Assembly: GCF_042677145.1 (NCBI RefSeq)
Contig: NZ_JBHTIT010000001.1
Span: forward strand, 1,426,001 to 1,490,000
Direction: 5' to 3'
Source: Perlucidibaca wandonensis
GTDB taxonomy: Bacteria > Pseudomonadota > Gammaproteobacteria > Pseudomonadales > Moraxellaceae
Length of the DNA stretch: 64,000 nucleotides
The notes below the pieces were generated by a model. It saw nothing but the letters and a program-made list of their open reading frames with translations. It ran no database searches and was not told where the DNA came from. This document shows, piece by piece, positions 41,671-51,121 of the stretch. Each line of letters starts with the position of its first letter. Positions within the stretch are counted from its first letter, which is position 1. The position numbers and the translations under genes were made by a program.

Positions 41671-42734
41671 GACAACGTTTACAGAATTGGCGCGAGCGAC
41701 CACAAGCGCCTGTAGCCTCTGTTCGTCGCCAATGGTTAGCGCAATTGGCAATGCTACTGCGCTCTGGCATTGCCCTACACCCCGCACTAGGCCTTCTACA
41801 ACTGCAGCAGCCCGTGCCTCAGCAACGCTGGTGGCAGCCGGTACTCAATGGCATTGAGCAAGGCCAGAGTCTGTCACACAGCCTTAGTCAGAAACAGGTA
41901 TTTAGTGAGGCCGACACCGCGCTCTTGGGCATGGCTGAGCAAACCGGCCGGCTCAACGAACAACTCAGTCGCCTAGTCCATGCCCAGCAACGTCGGCAAA
42001 GCTTGAAGCAAGAGGTTCAACGCGCCATTCGCTACCCTTTAGTGGTACTCGCTGGCGCACTATTGGTGAGCGCATATTTGCTCACACAAGTAGTGCCAAG
42101 CTTTGCCGAGCTCTATGCCAGTTTCGATGCCGAGCTACCTTGGCTTACTCAGCGCGTGATGAACTTGAGCACTTGGGTAGCAAATTACGGGCTGCATTTG
42201 CTTGCGGCGGTGGCGCTTATCAGCAGCGCATTGGCATGGTTTTGGCGGCGATCAGCAGCGGTACGATCGGGGCTTTACCGCTTGCTCTGGCATTTGCCAG
42301 TAGCCGGCCCGCTCACGCGAGCGCATGCCCTTGGTCAATGGCACCGTGGCCTCTGCGAAACCTTGAGTGCCGGCCTATCATTTGTCGATGCTCTCGACTG
42401 CACCGCCAGCCTTATTGGGCAGTCGCCATTGAGTGGCGTTCAAACACCTTTGCGCGATGCAGTTTGTCATGGCCAGCGCTTATCTGAGGCGCTAAAGCAG
42501 CAGCCGCTCTACCCCGCACTGAGTTGGCAAATGATCGCCATCGGCGAAGAATCGGGTATGCTCGCGACCATGTTGGAGACATTAGCTGTGCAATTTGAAG
42601 CCGAACTTGAGCGCCGCTGCGAACAATCGGTAAAGCTCATTGAACCCTTGCTCATGGCTTTTTTAGGCGTCATTGTTGGCACCTTGGTGCTCTCGCTCTA
42701 CCTTCCATTATTTCAATTAGGTCAGGTGATTTAA
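41658..42734 (+). CDS. pilC: Type IV pilus inner-membrane platform protein PilC
   Basis: 358-residue GspF/PilC-family protein. It has two homologous cytoplasmic helical domains (QLAMLLRSGIALHPALGLLQ, LCETLSAGLSFVDALDCTA) and three TM segments (about residues 130-150, 175-195, 330-352). The family motif MIAIGEESGMLATMLETLA is clear. It overlaps the ATPase gene by 13 nt and shares one base with the pilD start region. Confidence 0.9.
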   Translation: MHTLGQRLQNWRERPQAPVASVRRQWLAQLAMLLRSGIALHPALGLLQLQQPVPQQRWWQPVLNGIEQGQSLSHSLSQKQVFSEADTALLGMAEQTGRLNEQLSRLVHAQQRRQSLKQEVQRAIRYPLVVLAGALLVSAYLLTQVVPSFAELYASFDAELPWLTQRVMNLSTWVANYGLHLLAAVALISSALAWFWRRSAAVRSGLYRLLWHLPVAGPLTRAHALGQWHRGLCETLSAGLSFVDALDCTASLIGQSPLSGVQTPLRDAVCHGQRLSEALKQQPLYPALSWQMIAIGEESGMLATMLETLAVQFEAELERRCEQSVKLIEPLLMAFLGVIVGTLVLSLYLPLFQLGQVI

Positions 42735-43627
42735 TGCTATTGCTGGTGGTCATTTTCGGTCTCATCATCGGCAGCTTTTGCAATGTCGTGATTCATCGCA
42801 CACCTAAACAAATGGACGCAGAATATCGCGCTGATGTCATTGCTTACCTTGATGCCCACGACTTACCAAACCCGCTAAGCGATACCGCTTCAGTAGACAC
42901 GCAAAGCGACGCCAGATTTGACCTCAGCCATCCGCGCTCACACTGCCCGCATTGCCACACACCGTTGCGTCTTCGCGATCTCTGGCCGGTGTTTAGCTGG
43001 CTATTTTTGCGCGGCCGCTGCCATCATTGCCAAGCCCGCATCAGCGTTCGCTACCCCTTAGTTGAACTCTCAGTTGCCGCCATTGCGCTGGCTTCAGTGC
43101 TGAGTTTGGGTTGGCAATTGAGCGCAGTCGCTGCAGCTGTTTTTAGCACCCTACTATTAGTCTCTGCACTCATCGATTTTGATAGCCAATGGCTGCCCGA
43201 CCGCCTCACGCTATTGCTACTGTGGCTGGGTCTGCTCGCCACAGCAATGGGCATCAACCCAATGCCTATTTCACTACACGAAGCCGTTATCGCCTGCGCC
43301 CTTAGCTACGGCGTATTTTGGAGTCTCGCAGCTGGCTTCAAACTTTTTACTGGTCGCGATGGCCTTGGCGGCGGCGATACCAAATTACTCGCAGCACTGG
43401 GCGCTTGGCTCGGCCCTTGGGCACTGCCTAATTTACTATTGATGGCCTCGGTTATTGGTCTCGTTTTTGCGCTTTGGCTGCGCTGGCGCAAAGGCGAGCA
43501 AGGTGCATTTGCTTTCGGCCCTGCCTTAGCTATTGCCGGCGCTGTGTTGTTTTGGCAGCCGCTAGTCGCTACCCTTGCCGGCTCATTTGCAACTCAGTCA
43601 CAAACGCTATGGCCGCTTGGATTTTAG
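42734..43627 (+). CDS. pilD: Prepilin peptidase / N-methyltransferase PilD
   Basis: 297-residue inner-membrane aspartic protease that cleaves and methylates prepilins. The cytoplasmic loop has the tetracysteine zinc site (HCPHCHTPLR and GRCHHCQARIS). Catalytic aspartates are in ALIDFDSQWLPD and GLGGGDTKLLAALGAWLG (GxGD motif), among about eight TM segments. It overlaps coaE by 19 nt, the usual pilD-coaE-yacG neighbourhood. Confidence 0.95.
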   Translation: MLLLVVIFGLIIGSFCNVVIHRTPKQMDAEYRADVIAYLDAHDLPNPLSDTASVDTQSDARFDLSHPRSHCPHCHTPLRLRDLWPVFSWLFLRGRCHHCQARISVRYPLVELSVAAIALASVLSLGWQLSAVAAAVFSTLLLVSALIDFDSQWLPDRLTLLLLWLGLLATAMGINPMPISLHEAVIACALSYGVFWSLAAGFKLFTGRDGLGGGDTKLLAALGAWLGPWALPNLLLMASVIGLVFALWLRWRKGEQGAFAFGPALAIAGAVLFWQPLVATLAGSFATQSQTLWPLGF

Positions 43628-44208
43628 GTGTTAGTGGCGGCATCGGATCAGGAAAAACCGCTGCCACCGATCATTTTCAAACACTAGGTATCGATGTTAT
43701 CGATGCTGATATTGTGGCGCGTGAAATCGTCCAAATCGGCGAATCCGCGCTCGCCGACATTGCTGAGCATTTTGGCCAGAACGTTTTACAGGCTGATGGC
43801 ACGCTTAACCGCGCCGTATTACGTGAAATCGTTTTCGCCGATCCAGCCCAGCGCAAAGCATTGGAAGCAATAACTCACCCGGCTATTCGCCAGCGTTTGC
43901 ATGAACAATGCATGGCAGCACAATCACCCTATGCCATTTTGGCCTCGCCCTTGCTTTGGGAATCGGGCCAAGCAGCGCTAACTCAGCGCAGCTTATTGAT
44001 TGATGCGTCAGAGGCGACTCAACTAGCGCGAGCTAGTCAGCGTGATGGTGTTAGCGAAGCGCAGATTCGCGCCATCATGGCAGCGCAATGGACGCGCGAG
44101 CAGCGCCTTGCGGCAGCCGATGATGTCATCAGCAATGAAGGCTCAGTGGCTGAGCTTCAACAACAGATTAACGATATTCACCAAACCTATCTCGCGTGGC
44201 AACCATGA
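43609..44208 (+). CDS. coaE: Dephospho-CoA kinase CoaE
   Basis: Last step of CoA synthesis, phosphorylating the 3' hydroxyl of dephospho-CoA. The 199-residue P-loop kinase starts MAAWILGVSGGIGSGKTAAT and shows IDADIVAREIV and the lid segment ASPLLWESG. The ATG at 43609 gives the expected length; a longer reading would run back into pilD. Confidence 0.95.
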   Translation: MAAWILGVSGGIGSGKTAATDHFQTLGIDVIDADIVAREIVQIGESALADIAEHFGQNVLQADGTLNRAVLREIVFADPAQRKALEAITHPAIRQRLHEQCMAAQSPYAILASPLLWESGQAALTQRSLLIDASEATQLARASQRDGVSEAQIRAIMAAQWTREQRLAAADDVISNEGSVAELQQQINDIHQTYLAWQP

Positions 44209-44417
44209 ACGACAGCGTAAAACTTCCCGATGATGATGACGGCGTAGCCATTCTAAATTGCCCAAACTGCAAGCGCTTGGTGCGCTGGGAGCCAGCATCA
44301 GAGTTTCGGCCTTTTTGCAGCGATCGCTGCCGGCTAATTGATTTAGGCGCTTGGGCCAGTGAACGCTATGCCATTCCGGCACAAACCCCACCCGATGAAT
44401 TTGACGAGCACGAGTGA
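44205..44417 (+). CDS. yacG: DNA gyrase inhibitor YacG
   Basis: 70-residue zinc protein; E. coli YacG binds and inhibits gyrase. Zinc ligands are visible as CPNCKR and CSDRCRLIDLG. It overlaps coaE by 4 nt (ATGA), which fixes the start at 44205. Confidence 0.92.
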   Translation: MNDSVKLPDDDDGVAILNCPNCKRLVRWEPASEFRPFCSDRCRLIDLGAWASERYAIPAQTPPDEFDEHE

Positions 44418-44441
44418 TTTAAAGCTCAACTCGGCGGCAAA

Positions 44442-45425
44442 CTAAAACCCGCTAATACCCGCTACACCAACGCCGCCATGGCTGCGCGCCTGAGCCACTT
44501 GTGACTGGCGCAGGCCGCCCAGCGCATACACCGGCAGAGTCGTTGCCTGCGCCAACGCTGCCCAAGCAGGCCAGCCCAAACCAGCAGCATCAGGATGCGA
44601 TGGCGTCGGCAATACCGGCGACAACCACGCCCAATCAGCCGCCACTGCCTGAGCCAGCGCCAGCTCATCAGCACCATGAGTCGCTACCGCCAAACAATAT
44701 CCAGTCGGTAAAACATCGGCCTTGCTTAAAGCTTGCTGCTGCCACTGCAAGGCCTGTGATGAGCTGGCATGAAAACCAAACGCGCCAACCGAAGCACACG
44801 CGCGCACATCGCCGTGCAGCAGCAAAGGCAGGCCTACCACCTCAGTTAAGGCTAACGCTCGCTTAGCTAGCGCGACATAAGCTACTAATGACCACTGCGG
44901 CAAGCGCAGCACGAGACCATGGTTTACCCCAGACAAAGTGCAGCGCTCAGCCACCCAACCCAACACAGCGCTCTCGCTGGCCGAGTCATTAAAAGCAAAG
45001 TTGGGAGTGATATGCCAACACGATGGCCAGCGCAACGCAGCAATCAACGGCGCATTGGCCGCCGGAGTCGGCAGTAAAGAAATAGCTTCAGGTTTTTCCC
45101 AGCGCAACGCCTGACCTTCTCGACCTTGCAACAATGCACACTGCGCCGCATTCAGCGCTAGCGTATAGGCCACGATAGTTAGTGATCGATCCGGATAATT
45201 GAACTGGCGAGTAAGCAAAGGCTGAAACAGCGCTGCGGCCGAACGTGGTAAATCAAGCCCGACCTCCTCACGCAATTCACGCGCAAGAGCAGCCTCATCG
45301 GACTCGCCCGTCTCAACCTTACCGCCAGGAAACTCCCAAGTACCACCCAGATGCGCTTTGGCAGCGCGCTGAGCTAGTAATACTTCGCCTAGCTCATTGC
45401 GGCACACCGCCACAACCACACGCAT
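44442..45425 (-). CDS. mutT: MutT-type Nudix hydrolase fused to a thiamine phosphate synthase-like domain
   Basis: 327-residue two-domain protein. Residues 1-130 are a MutT-like 8-oxo-dGTP hydrolase with the Nudix box GGKVETGESDEAALARELRE followed by EVGL. Residues ~140-327 resemble ThiE/TenI TIM barrels (LSGVNHGLVLRLPQW, FGFHASSSQALQW, ALGGLRQSQVAQARSHGGVG). This fusion is known in gammaproteobacteria; the second domain's activity is uncertain. It starts 1 bp after argJ, so the two are co-transcribed. Confidence 0.88.
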   Translation of the reverse strand: MRVVVAVCRNELGEVLLAQRAAKAHLGGTWEFPGGKVETGESDEAALARELREEVGLDLPRSAAALFQPLLTRQFNYPDRSLTIVAYTLALNAAQCALLQGREGQALRWEKPEAISLLPTPAANAPLIAALRWPSCWHITPNFAFNDSASESAVLGWVAERCTLSGVNHGLVLRLPQWSLVAYVALAKRALALTEVVGLPLLLHGDVRACASVGAFGFHASSSQALQWQQQALSKADVLPTGYCLAVATHGADELALAQAVAADWAWLSPVLPTPSHPDAAGLGWPAWAALAQATTLPVYALGGLRQSQVAQARSHGGVGVAGISGF

Positions 45426-45426
45426 C

Positions 45427-46647
45427 TTAGGAGCGGTAGTCGGCGTTGATTTTCACGTAGTCGTATGACAAGTCGCAGGTCCACACCGTGTCGCAGGCGG
45501 TGCCGCGAGCAAGATCGATGCGAATGGTGATTTCCGGCTGCGACATCACACGCGAACCTTGGGCCTCGGTATACGAAGCTGCGGCGCCACCATGCTCGCA
45601 GAGCAGTACATCATCGAGCCAAACGCGCAAAATACTCACGTCTAGCGCGGGCACACCGGCACGGCCAATGGCGGCCAAAATACGACCCCAGTTCGGGTCA
45701 GACGCAAAAAATGCAGTTTTGATCAGCGGTGAATGCGCCACGGCGTAAGCCACATCGCAGCACTCGTCCGTATTCGCGCCGCCTTCGACACGCACCGTCA
45801 TAAACTTGGTCGCGCCCTCGCCATCACGCACGATAAGCTGCGCCAAGCGCAAAAATACGCGCTGCAGCACCGGTAGCGCCGCCACAAATAATGGATCATT
45901 ACGATCAGTAATCAGCGCATTGCCGGCCTGCCCCGTCGCCATCAACACGCAAGCGTCGTTGGTCGAGGTGTCGCCATCAATGGTGATGCGATTAAACGAC
46001 GTATCGGCAAGCTCGCGCAACACGGCCTGTAATAACTCAGGTGCAATCGCCAAATCGGTCGCAACATAGCCCAGCATAGTCGCCATATTCGGGCGAATCA
46101 TGCCCGCACCTTTGGAGATGCCGGTTACCGTGTAGACCACGCCACCGACGCTAAATTGCTCGCTCGCACCTTTCGGCAGCGTGTCGGTAGTCATGATGCC
46201 CGCCGCAGCCTCAGCCCACTGCACAGCAGCCAAGGAGCTAATGGCCTGTGGCAAGCCTGCCTGAAGGCGCGATACGGGCAATAGCTCGCCAATCACGCCG
46301 GTCGAAAATGGCAGCACTTCATGTGGCTCAGCACCCACCAACTTCGCCAAGCTCTCACAGCTCAGCTCAGCCACAGTCATGCCGGCAGCGCCGGTACCTG
46401 CGTTGGCATTGCCGGTATTGATGACTAAGTAGCGCGGTGAAGCCTCGGCTAAATGGCGCTGAGCAACACGCACTGGCGCAGCGCAAAAGGCATTGGTGGT
46501 AAACACAGCGGCGGTATGCGTGCCCGCGGCCAACTCAAAAACCACCAAATCGCGGCGATTTTTATAGCGGATGCCGGCTTCAGCAAAACCAATCTTCACA
46601 CCTGCGACCGGATGCATTACCGGCATCGACACATCACCAACCGCCAT
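45427..46647 (-). CDS. argJ: Glutamate N-acetyltransferase / ornithine acetyltransferase ArgJ
   Basis: Transfers acetyl groups between N-acetylornithine and glutamate in cyclic arginine synthesis. The 406-residue protein is a self-processing Ntn-type enzyme; the cleavage site is the threonine in RPNMATMLGYVATDLA (about residue 193). Other conserved parts are VINTGNANAGTGAAG and TIDGDTSTNDACVLMATG. It lies 35 bp after secA and before mutT. Confidence 0.95.
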   Translation of the reverse strand: MAVGDVSMPVMHPVAGVKIGFAEAGIRYKNRRDLVVFELAAGTHTAAVFTTNAFCAAPVRVAQRHLAEASPRYLVINTGNANAGTGAAGMTVAELSCESLAKLVGAEPHEVLPFSTGVIGELLPVSRLQAGLPQAISSLAAVQWAEAAAGIMTTDTLPKGASEQFSVGGVVYTVTGISKGAGMIRPNMATMLGYVATDLAIAPELLQAVLRELADTSFNRITIDGDTSTNDACVLMATGQAGNALITDRNDPLFVAALPVLQRVFLRLAQLIVRDGEGATKFMTVRVEGGANTDECCDVAYAVAHSPLIKTAFFASDPNWGRILAAIGRAGVPALDVSILRVWLDDVLLCEHGGAAASYTEAQGSRVMSQPEITIRIDLARGTACDTVWTCDLSYDYVKINADYRS

Positions 46648-46682
46648 GACCGACTCCTACGACGCTAGTGCGCCAGCATTCA

Positions 46683-49457
46683 TTACGCTAATTGTCCGTG
46701 ACACTGCTTGTATTTACGGCCTGAACCACAAGGGCATGGGTCGTTGCGACCAACTTTCTCACCTTCGCGAACGAATGGCTGCACCGGCGTCTCCGCTGGC
46801 TGCTGAGCGGCAGAAATTGCTTGCTCAGCCTGTTCAGGCGAAAAGTGTTCGTCGGCAAACTCTTCCATCGGCATATCAGCACTGGCATCGCCGTGCGCAT
46901 ATTGCATCGACATAGATTGTGCTTCGGCGGCCCGCTGCGCTTCCATGGCAGCCACTTCAGCCTCGGTTGGCACATGCAAACGCGACACAGTTTGCACCAG
47001 CTCTAACTTCACTGAGTTAACCAACTGCTCAAACAGCTCAAAGGCTTCGCGCTTATATTCTTGCTCAGGATTACGCTGAGCGTAGCCACGTAAATGGATG
47101 CCCTTACGCAAATAATCCATCTGCGCTAAGTGATCTTTCCAATGGCGATCGATGACTTGCAGCATGAGCTGTTTCTCAAGCTGGTTCGCCACCGTTGTGC
47201 CCATACGCTCACGCTTTTCTTGCCAAGCGGTCTGCACTTCTTCACGAATGCGCTCACGCAAGCCATCCTCGTGCAACTTGCTGTCGTCATCTAGCCATTT
47301 TTGTACCGGCAAGGTGAGGTTGAAGTCGGCTTGAATAGCGTGCTCAAGACCGGCAATGTCCCATTGCTCGTCTAAGCTTTGCGGCGGGACATAGATATTA
47401 ATAACGTTCTCAACGACATCGCTGAAAATCAGCGTGACGTTGTCGCTGATGTGCTCAGCGCCGAGAATGTCATCGCGTTGGCGATAGATTGCTTGGCGCT
47501 GCTCATTCGCAACGTCATCGTATTTCAGCAAGTTTTTACGAATATCGAAGTTGCGCGCCTCAACTTTACGCTGAGCACCTTCAATCGATTTCGACACCCA
47601 TGGATGCTCGATGGCCTCACCAGGCTTCATGCCTAGCGATTTCATCATGCCTTTGACGCGATCACTGGCGAAGATGCGCATCAAGTCATCTTCGAGTGAC
47701 AAGTAAAAACGCGTCACACCTGGGTCGCCTTGACGGCCCGAACGGCCGCGCAGCTGGTTATCGATGCGGCGTGATTCGTGGCGCTCAGAACCAATAATAT
47801 GCAAGCCACCGGCTGCAATTACTTTGGCATGATCAGCTTCCCACGCCATACGCAGGGCATCGCGCTGCTCTGGCGTGATGGCATCGCCAAGCTTCTCAGC
47901 TTCTGCGCGCCAGCTGCCACCGAGTAAAATATCGGTACCACGACCAGCCATGTTTGTCGCAATGGTCACCGTGCCCGAACGACCTGCCTGAGCGATGATT
48001 TCTGCTTCATGCTCATGGAACTTAGCGTTCAATACGCGGTGCGAAATATTGGCTTTATTGAGTGCATTCGACAGCAGCTCACTGGCCTCAATCGTAGCTG
48101 TACCGACCAAGATCGGCGCGCCCTTTTCGCGATAAGCGATAATGTCGGCGACAATCGCGCTGTATTTTTCATCTGGGCTGAGATAGACCAAATCTTCCAA
48201 ATCTTTCCGCACCATCGGGCGATGCGTTGGAATCACCACCACATCTAGGCCATAGATTTGATGGAACTCGGCAGCTTCAGTATCGGCGGTACCGGTCATG
48301 CCTGAGAGCTTGCGGTAAAGGCGGAATAAGTTTTGGAAAGTCGTGGTAGCCATGGTCTGGTTTTCAGACTGGATGGTAACGCCCTCTTTCGCCTCAACAG
48401 CTTGGTGCAGACCATCGGACCAGCGACGACCAGGCATGGTGCGGCCTGTATGCTCATCAACAATGACCACTTCATCATTGGTCACGAGGTAATGCACATC
48501 GCGCTGGAATAGCACATGACCACGCAATGCGGCATGCACATGGTGCAGCAAATTCAAATGCGCCGGCGAATACAAGCTATCGCCTTCAGCCAATAAGCCC
48601 ATGTCGACCATGCGATCTTCCACAAACTCATGACCCGCTTCGGTGAGCTCTACTTGGCGTGATTTTTCATCGAACCAATAGTGCCCGCCATCCGCCACAG
48701 CTTCTTCAGCTTGGCGAGTCAGCAATGGAATCAGCTTATCAATTTGCGCATAAAGCTTGGATGAATCTTCGCTAGCACCTGAAATAATCAGTGGCGTGCG
48801 AGCTTCATCGATGAGAATCGAGTCGACCTCGTCAATCAGCGCATAGGCATGACCACGCTGGAAGCGATCCTCCAAGCGGAAGGCCATATTATCGCGCAGA
48901 TAATCGAAGCCAAATTCATTGTTAGTGCCGTAGGTGATATCGGCGCGATACGCAGCGCGTTTTTCATCAGGTGGCTGCTGCCCACGCACAACACCAATGG
49001 TCAACCCTAAAAACTCAATCAGTGGGCGGTTCCACTCGGCGTCACGGCTAGCGAGATAGTCGTTAACGGTAACGATGTGGACGCCAGCGCCAGATAGGCC
49101 ATTGAGATAGGCCGGCAAAGTCGCTGTAAGCGTCTTGCCTTCACCCGTACGCATTTCGGCAATACGGCCTTCGTGCAGCACGATGCCACCAATTAACTGG
49201 ACATCATAATGGCGCATGCCGAGTACGCGCTGGGCAGCGGTACGGCAAACGGCAAAAGCTTCTGGCAGCAGCGCATCGAGGCTTTCGCCCTGCGCAAAGC
49301 GCTGCTTGAAGCTTGCAGTCTTGGCTTGCAATTCGGCGTCGGTTAAGGCGTCGGTTTCTGTCTCTAAGGCATTAATGCGCGCAACAATCTGGCGCATGCG
49401 TTTGAGTTCGCGTTCGTTTTTGGTACCGAACAGGCCGTGAACTAGGCGTGAAAACAT
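46683..49457 (-). CDS. secA: Preprotein translocase ATPase SecA
   Basis: Motor ATPase of the Sec export pathway. The ~924-residue protein has Walker A in MRTGEGKTLTATLPAYLNG, DEVDSILIDEARTPLIISG, NMAGRGTDILLGG and GRSGRQGDPG. A C-terminal zinc-binding SecB-interaction domain reads RNDPCPCGSGRKYKQCHG. I take the ATG at 49457 (MFSRLVHGLFGTKNERELKR) as the start, matching other SecA N termini, rather than an in-frame GTG three codons earlier. Confidence 0.97.
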   Translation of the reverse strand: MFSRLVHGLFGTKNERELKRMRQIVARINALETETDALTDAELQAKTASFKQRFAQGESLDALLPEAFAVCRTAAQRVLGMRHYDVQLIGGIVLHEGRIAEMRTGEGKTLTATLPAYLNGLSGAGVHIVTVNDYLASRDAEWNRPLIEFLGLTIGVVRGQQPPDEKRAAYRADITYGTNNEFGFDYLRDNMAFRLEDRFQRGHAYALIDEVDSILIDEARTPLIISGASEDSSKLYAQIDKLIPLLTRQAEEAVADGGHYWFDEKSRQVELTEAGHEFVEDRMVDMGLLAEGDSLYSPAHLNLLHHVHAALRGHVLFQRDVHYLVTNDEVVIVDEHTGRTMPGRRWSDGLHQAVEAKEGVTIQSENQTMATTTFQNLFRLYRKLSGMTGTADTEAAEFHQIYGLDVVVIPTHRPMVRKDLEDLVYLSPDEKYSAIVADIIAYREKGAPILVGTATIEASELLSNALNKANISHRVLNAKFHEHEAEIIAQAGRSGTVTIATNMAGRGTDILLGGSWRAEAEKLGDAITPEQRDALRMAWEADHAKVIAAGGLHIIGSERHESRRIDNQLRGRSGRQGDPGVTRFYLSLEDDLMRIFASDRVKGMMKSLGMKPGEAIEHPWVSKSIEGAQRKVEARNFDIRKNLLKYDDVANEQRQAIYRQRDDILGAEHISDNVTLIFSDVVENVINIYVPPQSLDEQWDIAGLEHAIQADFNLTLPVQKWLDDDSKLHEDGLRERIREEVQTAWQEKRERMGTTVANQLEKQLMLQVIDRHWKDHLAQMDYLRKGIHLRGYAQRNPEQEYKREAFELFEQLVNSVKLELVQTVSRLHVPTEAEVAAMEAQRAAEAQSMSMQYAHGDASADMPMEEFADEHFSPEQAEQAISAAQQPAETPVQPFVREGEKVGRNDPCPCGSGRKYKQCHGQLA

Positions 49458-49560
49458 GGTCACCACTCAGGGAATGTGCAAATCAGCGCGTCATTCTACC
49501 GACTTTATTGCGCTACGAAAGTATTTCGCTGAAGTTGCTGTGCAATGCAGCGATTACAGA

Positions 49561-49594
49561 GATAAAAAAACCAGCCTAGGCTGGTTTTTTTATC
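49561..49594. terminator. Perfect 34-bp palindromic bidirectional terminator
   Basis: GAT-A7-CCAGCC-TAGG-CTGG-T7-ATC is fully self-complementary, with 7-base T runs on both strands. It lies about 35 bp past the stop of the M23 peptidase gene (minus strand), isolating it from secA. Confidence 0.85.
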
Positions 49595-49628
49595 GATTCT
49601 GAAACATCAGAATGAGAGCTGCTATTGA

Positions 49629-50525
49629 TTAGCGGCTAGCCAAACGAATAAAACTAGCAGGGTTGATACGCTGACCATGGCGCAGCACTTCATAGTGCAA
49701 ATGCGTACCAGTCGAGCGGCCTGTCGAGCCCATATAGGCAACTAATTGATCTTTGCTGACCAAGTCACCTACACGAACTGCCACGGCGCGAGCATGCGCG
49801 TAGCGTGTCACCATGCCGTCGCCATGGTCGATTTCAACCAAATTGCCAAAACCTGAGCGAGAGCCCGCGTAGACAACAACACCATCGGCGACTGAGTAAA
49901 TTTCGGTGCCTTCGCTGCCGGCGAAATCGATGCCGCCATGGAATTTGGTGCCGCCAGTAAACGGATCGCTGCGATAGCCAAACGACGAAGTGATATAGCC
50001 TTGGCGAATCGGCATATTGTTGAGATTCACCGTTTGGTCACGCAAGCCTTTCAGCGTGTGATCAAGAGCCATCAGCTGAGCTTCACGAGCCTGAATGTTT
50101 TGCCACATTTGTGACAAGCTCTTCTCTACCGCACGACGATCGGGCGCCTTGCCCATGCTGATGTCTTCCGAATCTTCATCTAATGGCCCGCCCATTGGAG
50201 GGTTTTTCGAGAAGTCGAATTCATCACCTTTAAGCTTTGCGTTTTCAGCTAAATGAGCACCCAGAGCGTCAATGCGCATCATGCGTGCCTGGATGTCGGC
50301 CATGCGCTCAGCCATAGCTCGTAGATCTTCTTGACGGGCCTTATCGGCAGCAGAAAACTGCGGCACCGATGGTTCCATCACATAGGTAGTTGCGGCCCAA
50401 TAGCCGGCTGCGCCAATACCTAGCGATAAAAACACTAAGCCCACAACGCCAGATACTAGTAGGCGGGGATTAAGCTGTAATGTCAGTGGTCTGCCGTGTT
50501 TACGGCTTAAAAAAATTATGTTCAT
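49629..50525 (-). CDS. M23-family murein endopeptidase, membrane-anchored
   Basis: 298-residue protein. An N-terminal TM segment (VVGLVFLSLGIGAAGYWAA) is followed by a coiled-coil stretch (about residues 60-160) and a C-terminal LytM/M23 domain. The zinc ligands are present: FHGGIDFAG (H...D) and HLHYEV (HxH). It probably cuts peptidoglycan cross-links or activates such enzymes in the periplasm. The gene lies between secA and dciA in a cell-envelope neighbourhood. Confidence 0.88.
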   Translation of the reverse strand: MNIIFLSRKHGRPLTLQLNPRLLVSGVVGLVFLSLGIGAAGYWAATTYVMEPSVPQFSAADKARQEDLRAMAERMADIQARMMRIDALGAHLAENAKLKGDEFDFSKNPPMGGPLDEDSEDISMGKAPDRRAVEKSLSQMWQNIQAREAQLMALDHTLKGLRDQTVNLNNMPIRQGYITSSFGYRSDPFTGGTKFHGGIDFAGSEGTEIYSVADGVVVYAGSRSGFGNLVEIDHGDGMVTRYAHARAVAVRVGDLVSKDQLVAYMGSTGRSTGTHLHYEVLRHGQRINPASFIRLASR

Positions 50526-50577
50526 ACTCGTTATCTCGGTTCACTGCCCGTATGATGAAAACTAACGGGGAGTACTC

Positions 50578-51033
50578 ATGCGTACCAATCAACTGCTATC
50601 GCTAACTGACGTTTTACAACGACCTGTAATTGCTCGTTGGCAACGCCGCTTTGCTATTAGCACAACGCATGAATCCATTTGGCGCAGTGTCTTGGATGAT
50701 AGTCTCCGATCTTCGTGTCGGCTTTTCTCATATCAGCAGGGTCTGCTTACGGTGGCGGTGTATCACACCACTGCAGCCAACCAACTGCGTTATCTAAATC
50801 GTATTTTAATTCAACAACTCAAAGCGCATGACGCTTTTTCCGCACTGACAAGCATACGTACGGTGTTAAAACCGCCGCCTGCCAGCCTTACAAATCCTGT
50901 TCCGCCGAAGCCAAAAAAAGCTCCGTTACGCATCAGCCGCGAGAGCGCAAAGCATTTAATTGCTGTGGCCAATGGGCTTTCAGATGCGGAACTTAGCAAG
51001 AAATTGAGGGACTTAGCAAGACATTCAGAGTGA
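50578..51033 (+). CDS. dciA: DciA (DUF721) replicative helicase loader
   Basis: 151-residue protein of the DUF721/DciA family, thought to help load DnaB in bacteria lacking DnaC. Evidence is the N-terminal DUF721-like fold (SIWRSVLDDSLRSSCRLFSY, LLTVAVYHTTAANQLRYLNR) and its position between lpxC and secA, which is conserved for dciA in Pseudomonas and relatives. The C terminus is basic and low-complexity. Divergent from the M23 gene with a 52-bp gap. Confidence 0.75.
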   Translation: MRTNQLLSLTDVLQRPVIARWQRRFAISTTHESIWRSVLDDSLRSSCRLFSYQQGLLTVAVYHTTAANQLRYLNRILIQQLKAHDAFSALTSIRTVLKPPPASLTNPVPPKPKKAPLRISRESAKHLIAVANGLSDAELSKKLRDLARHSE

Positions 51034-51121
51034 CTGCGAAGTACTCATATCTTGCTTGATTTTTCAGAATTCGGCCGCGCATAAATGTAAGCCATTGTAA
51101 TAATAGGCTATTTATTGGCCA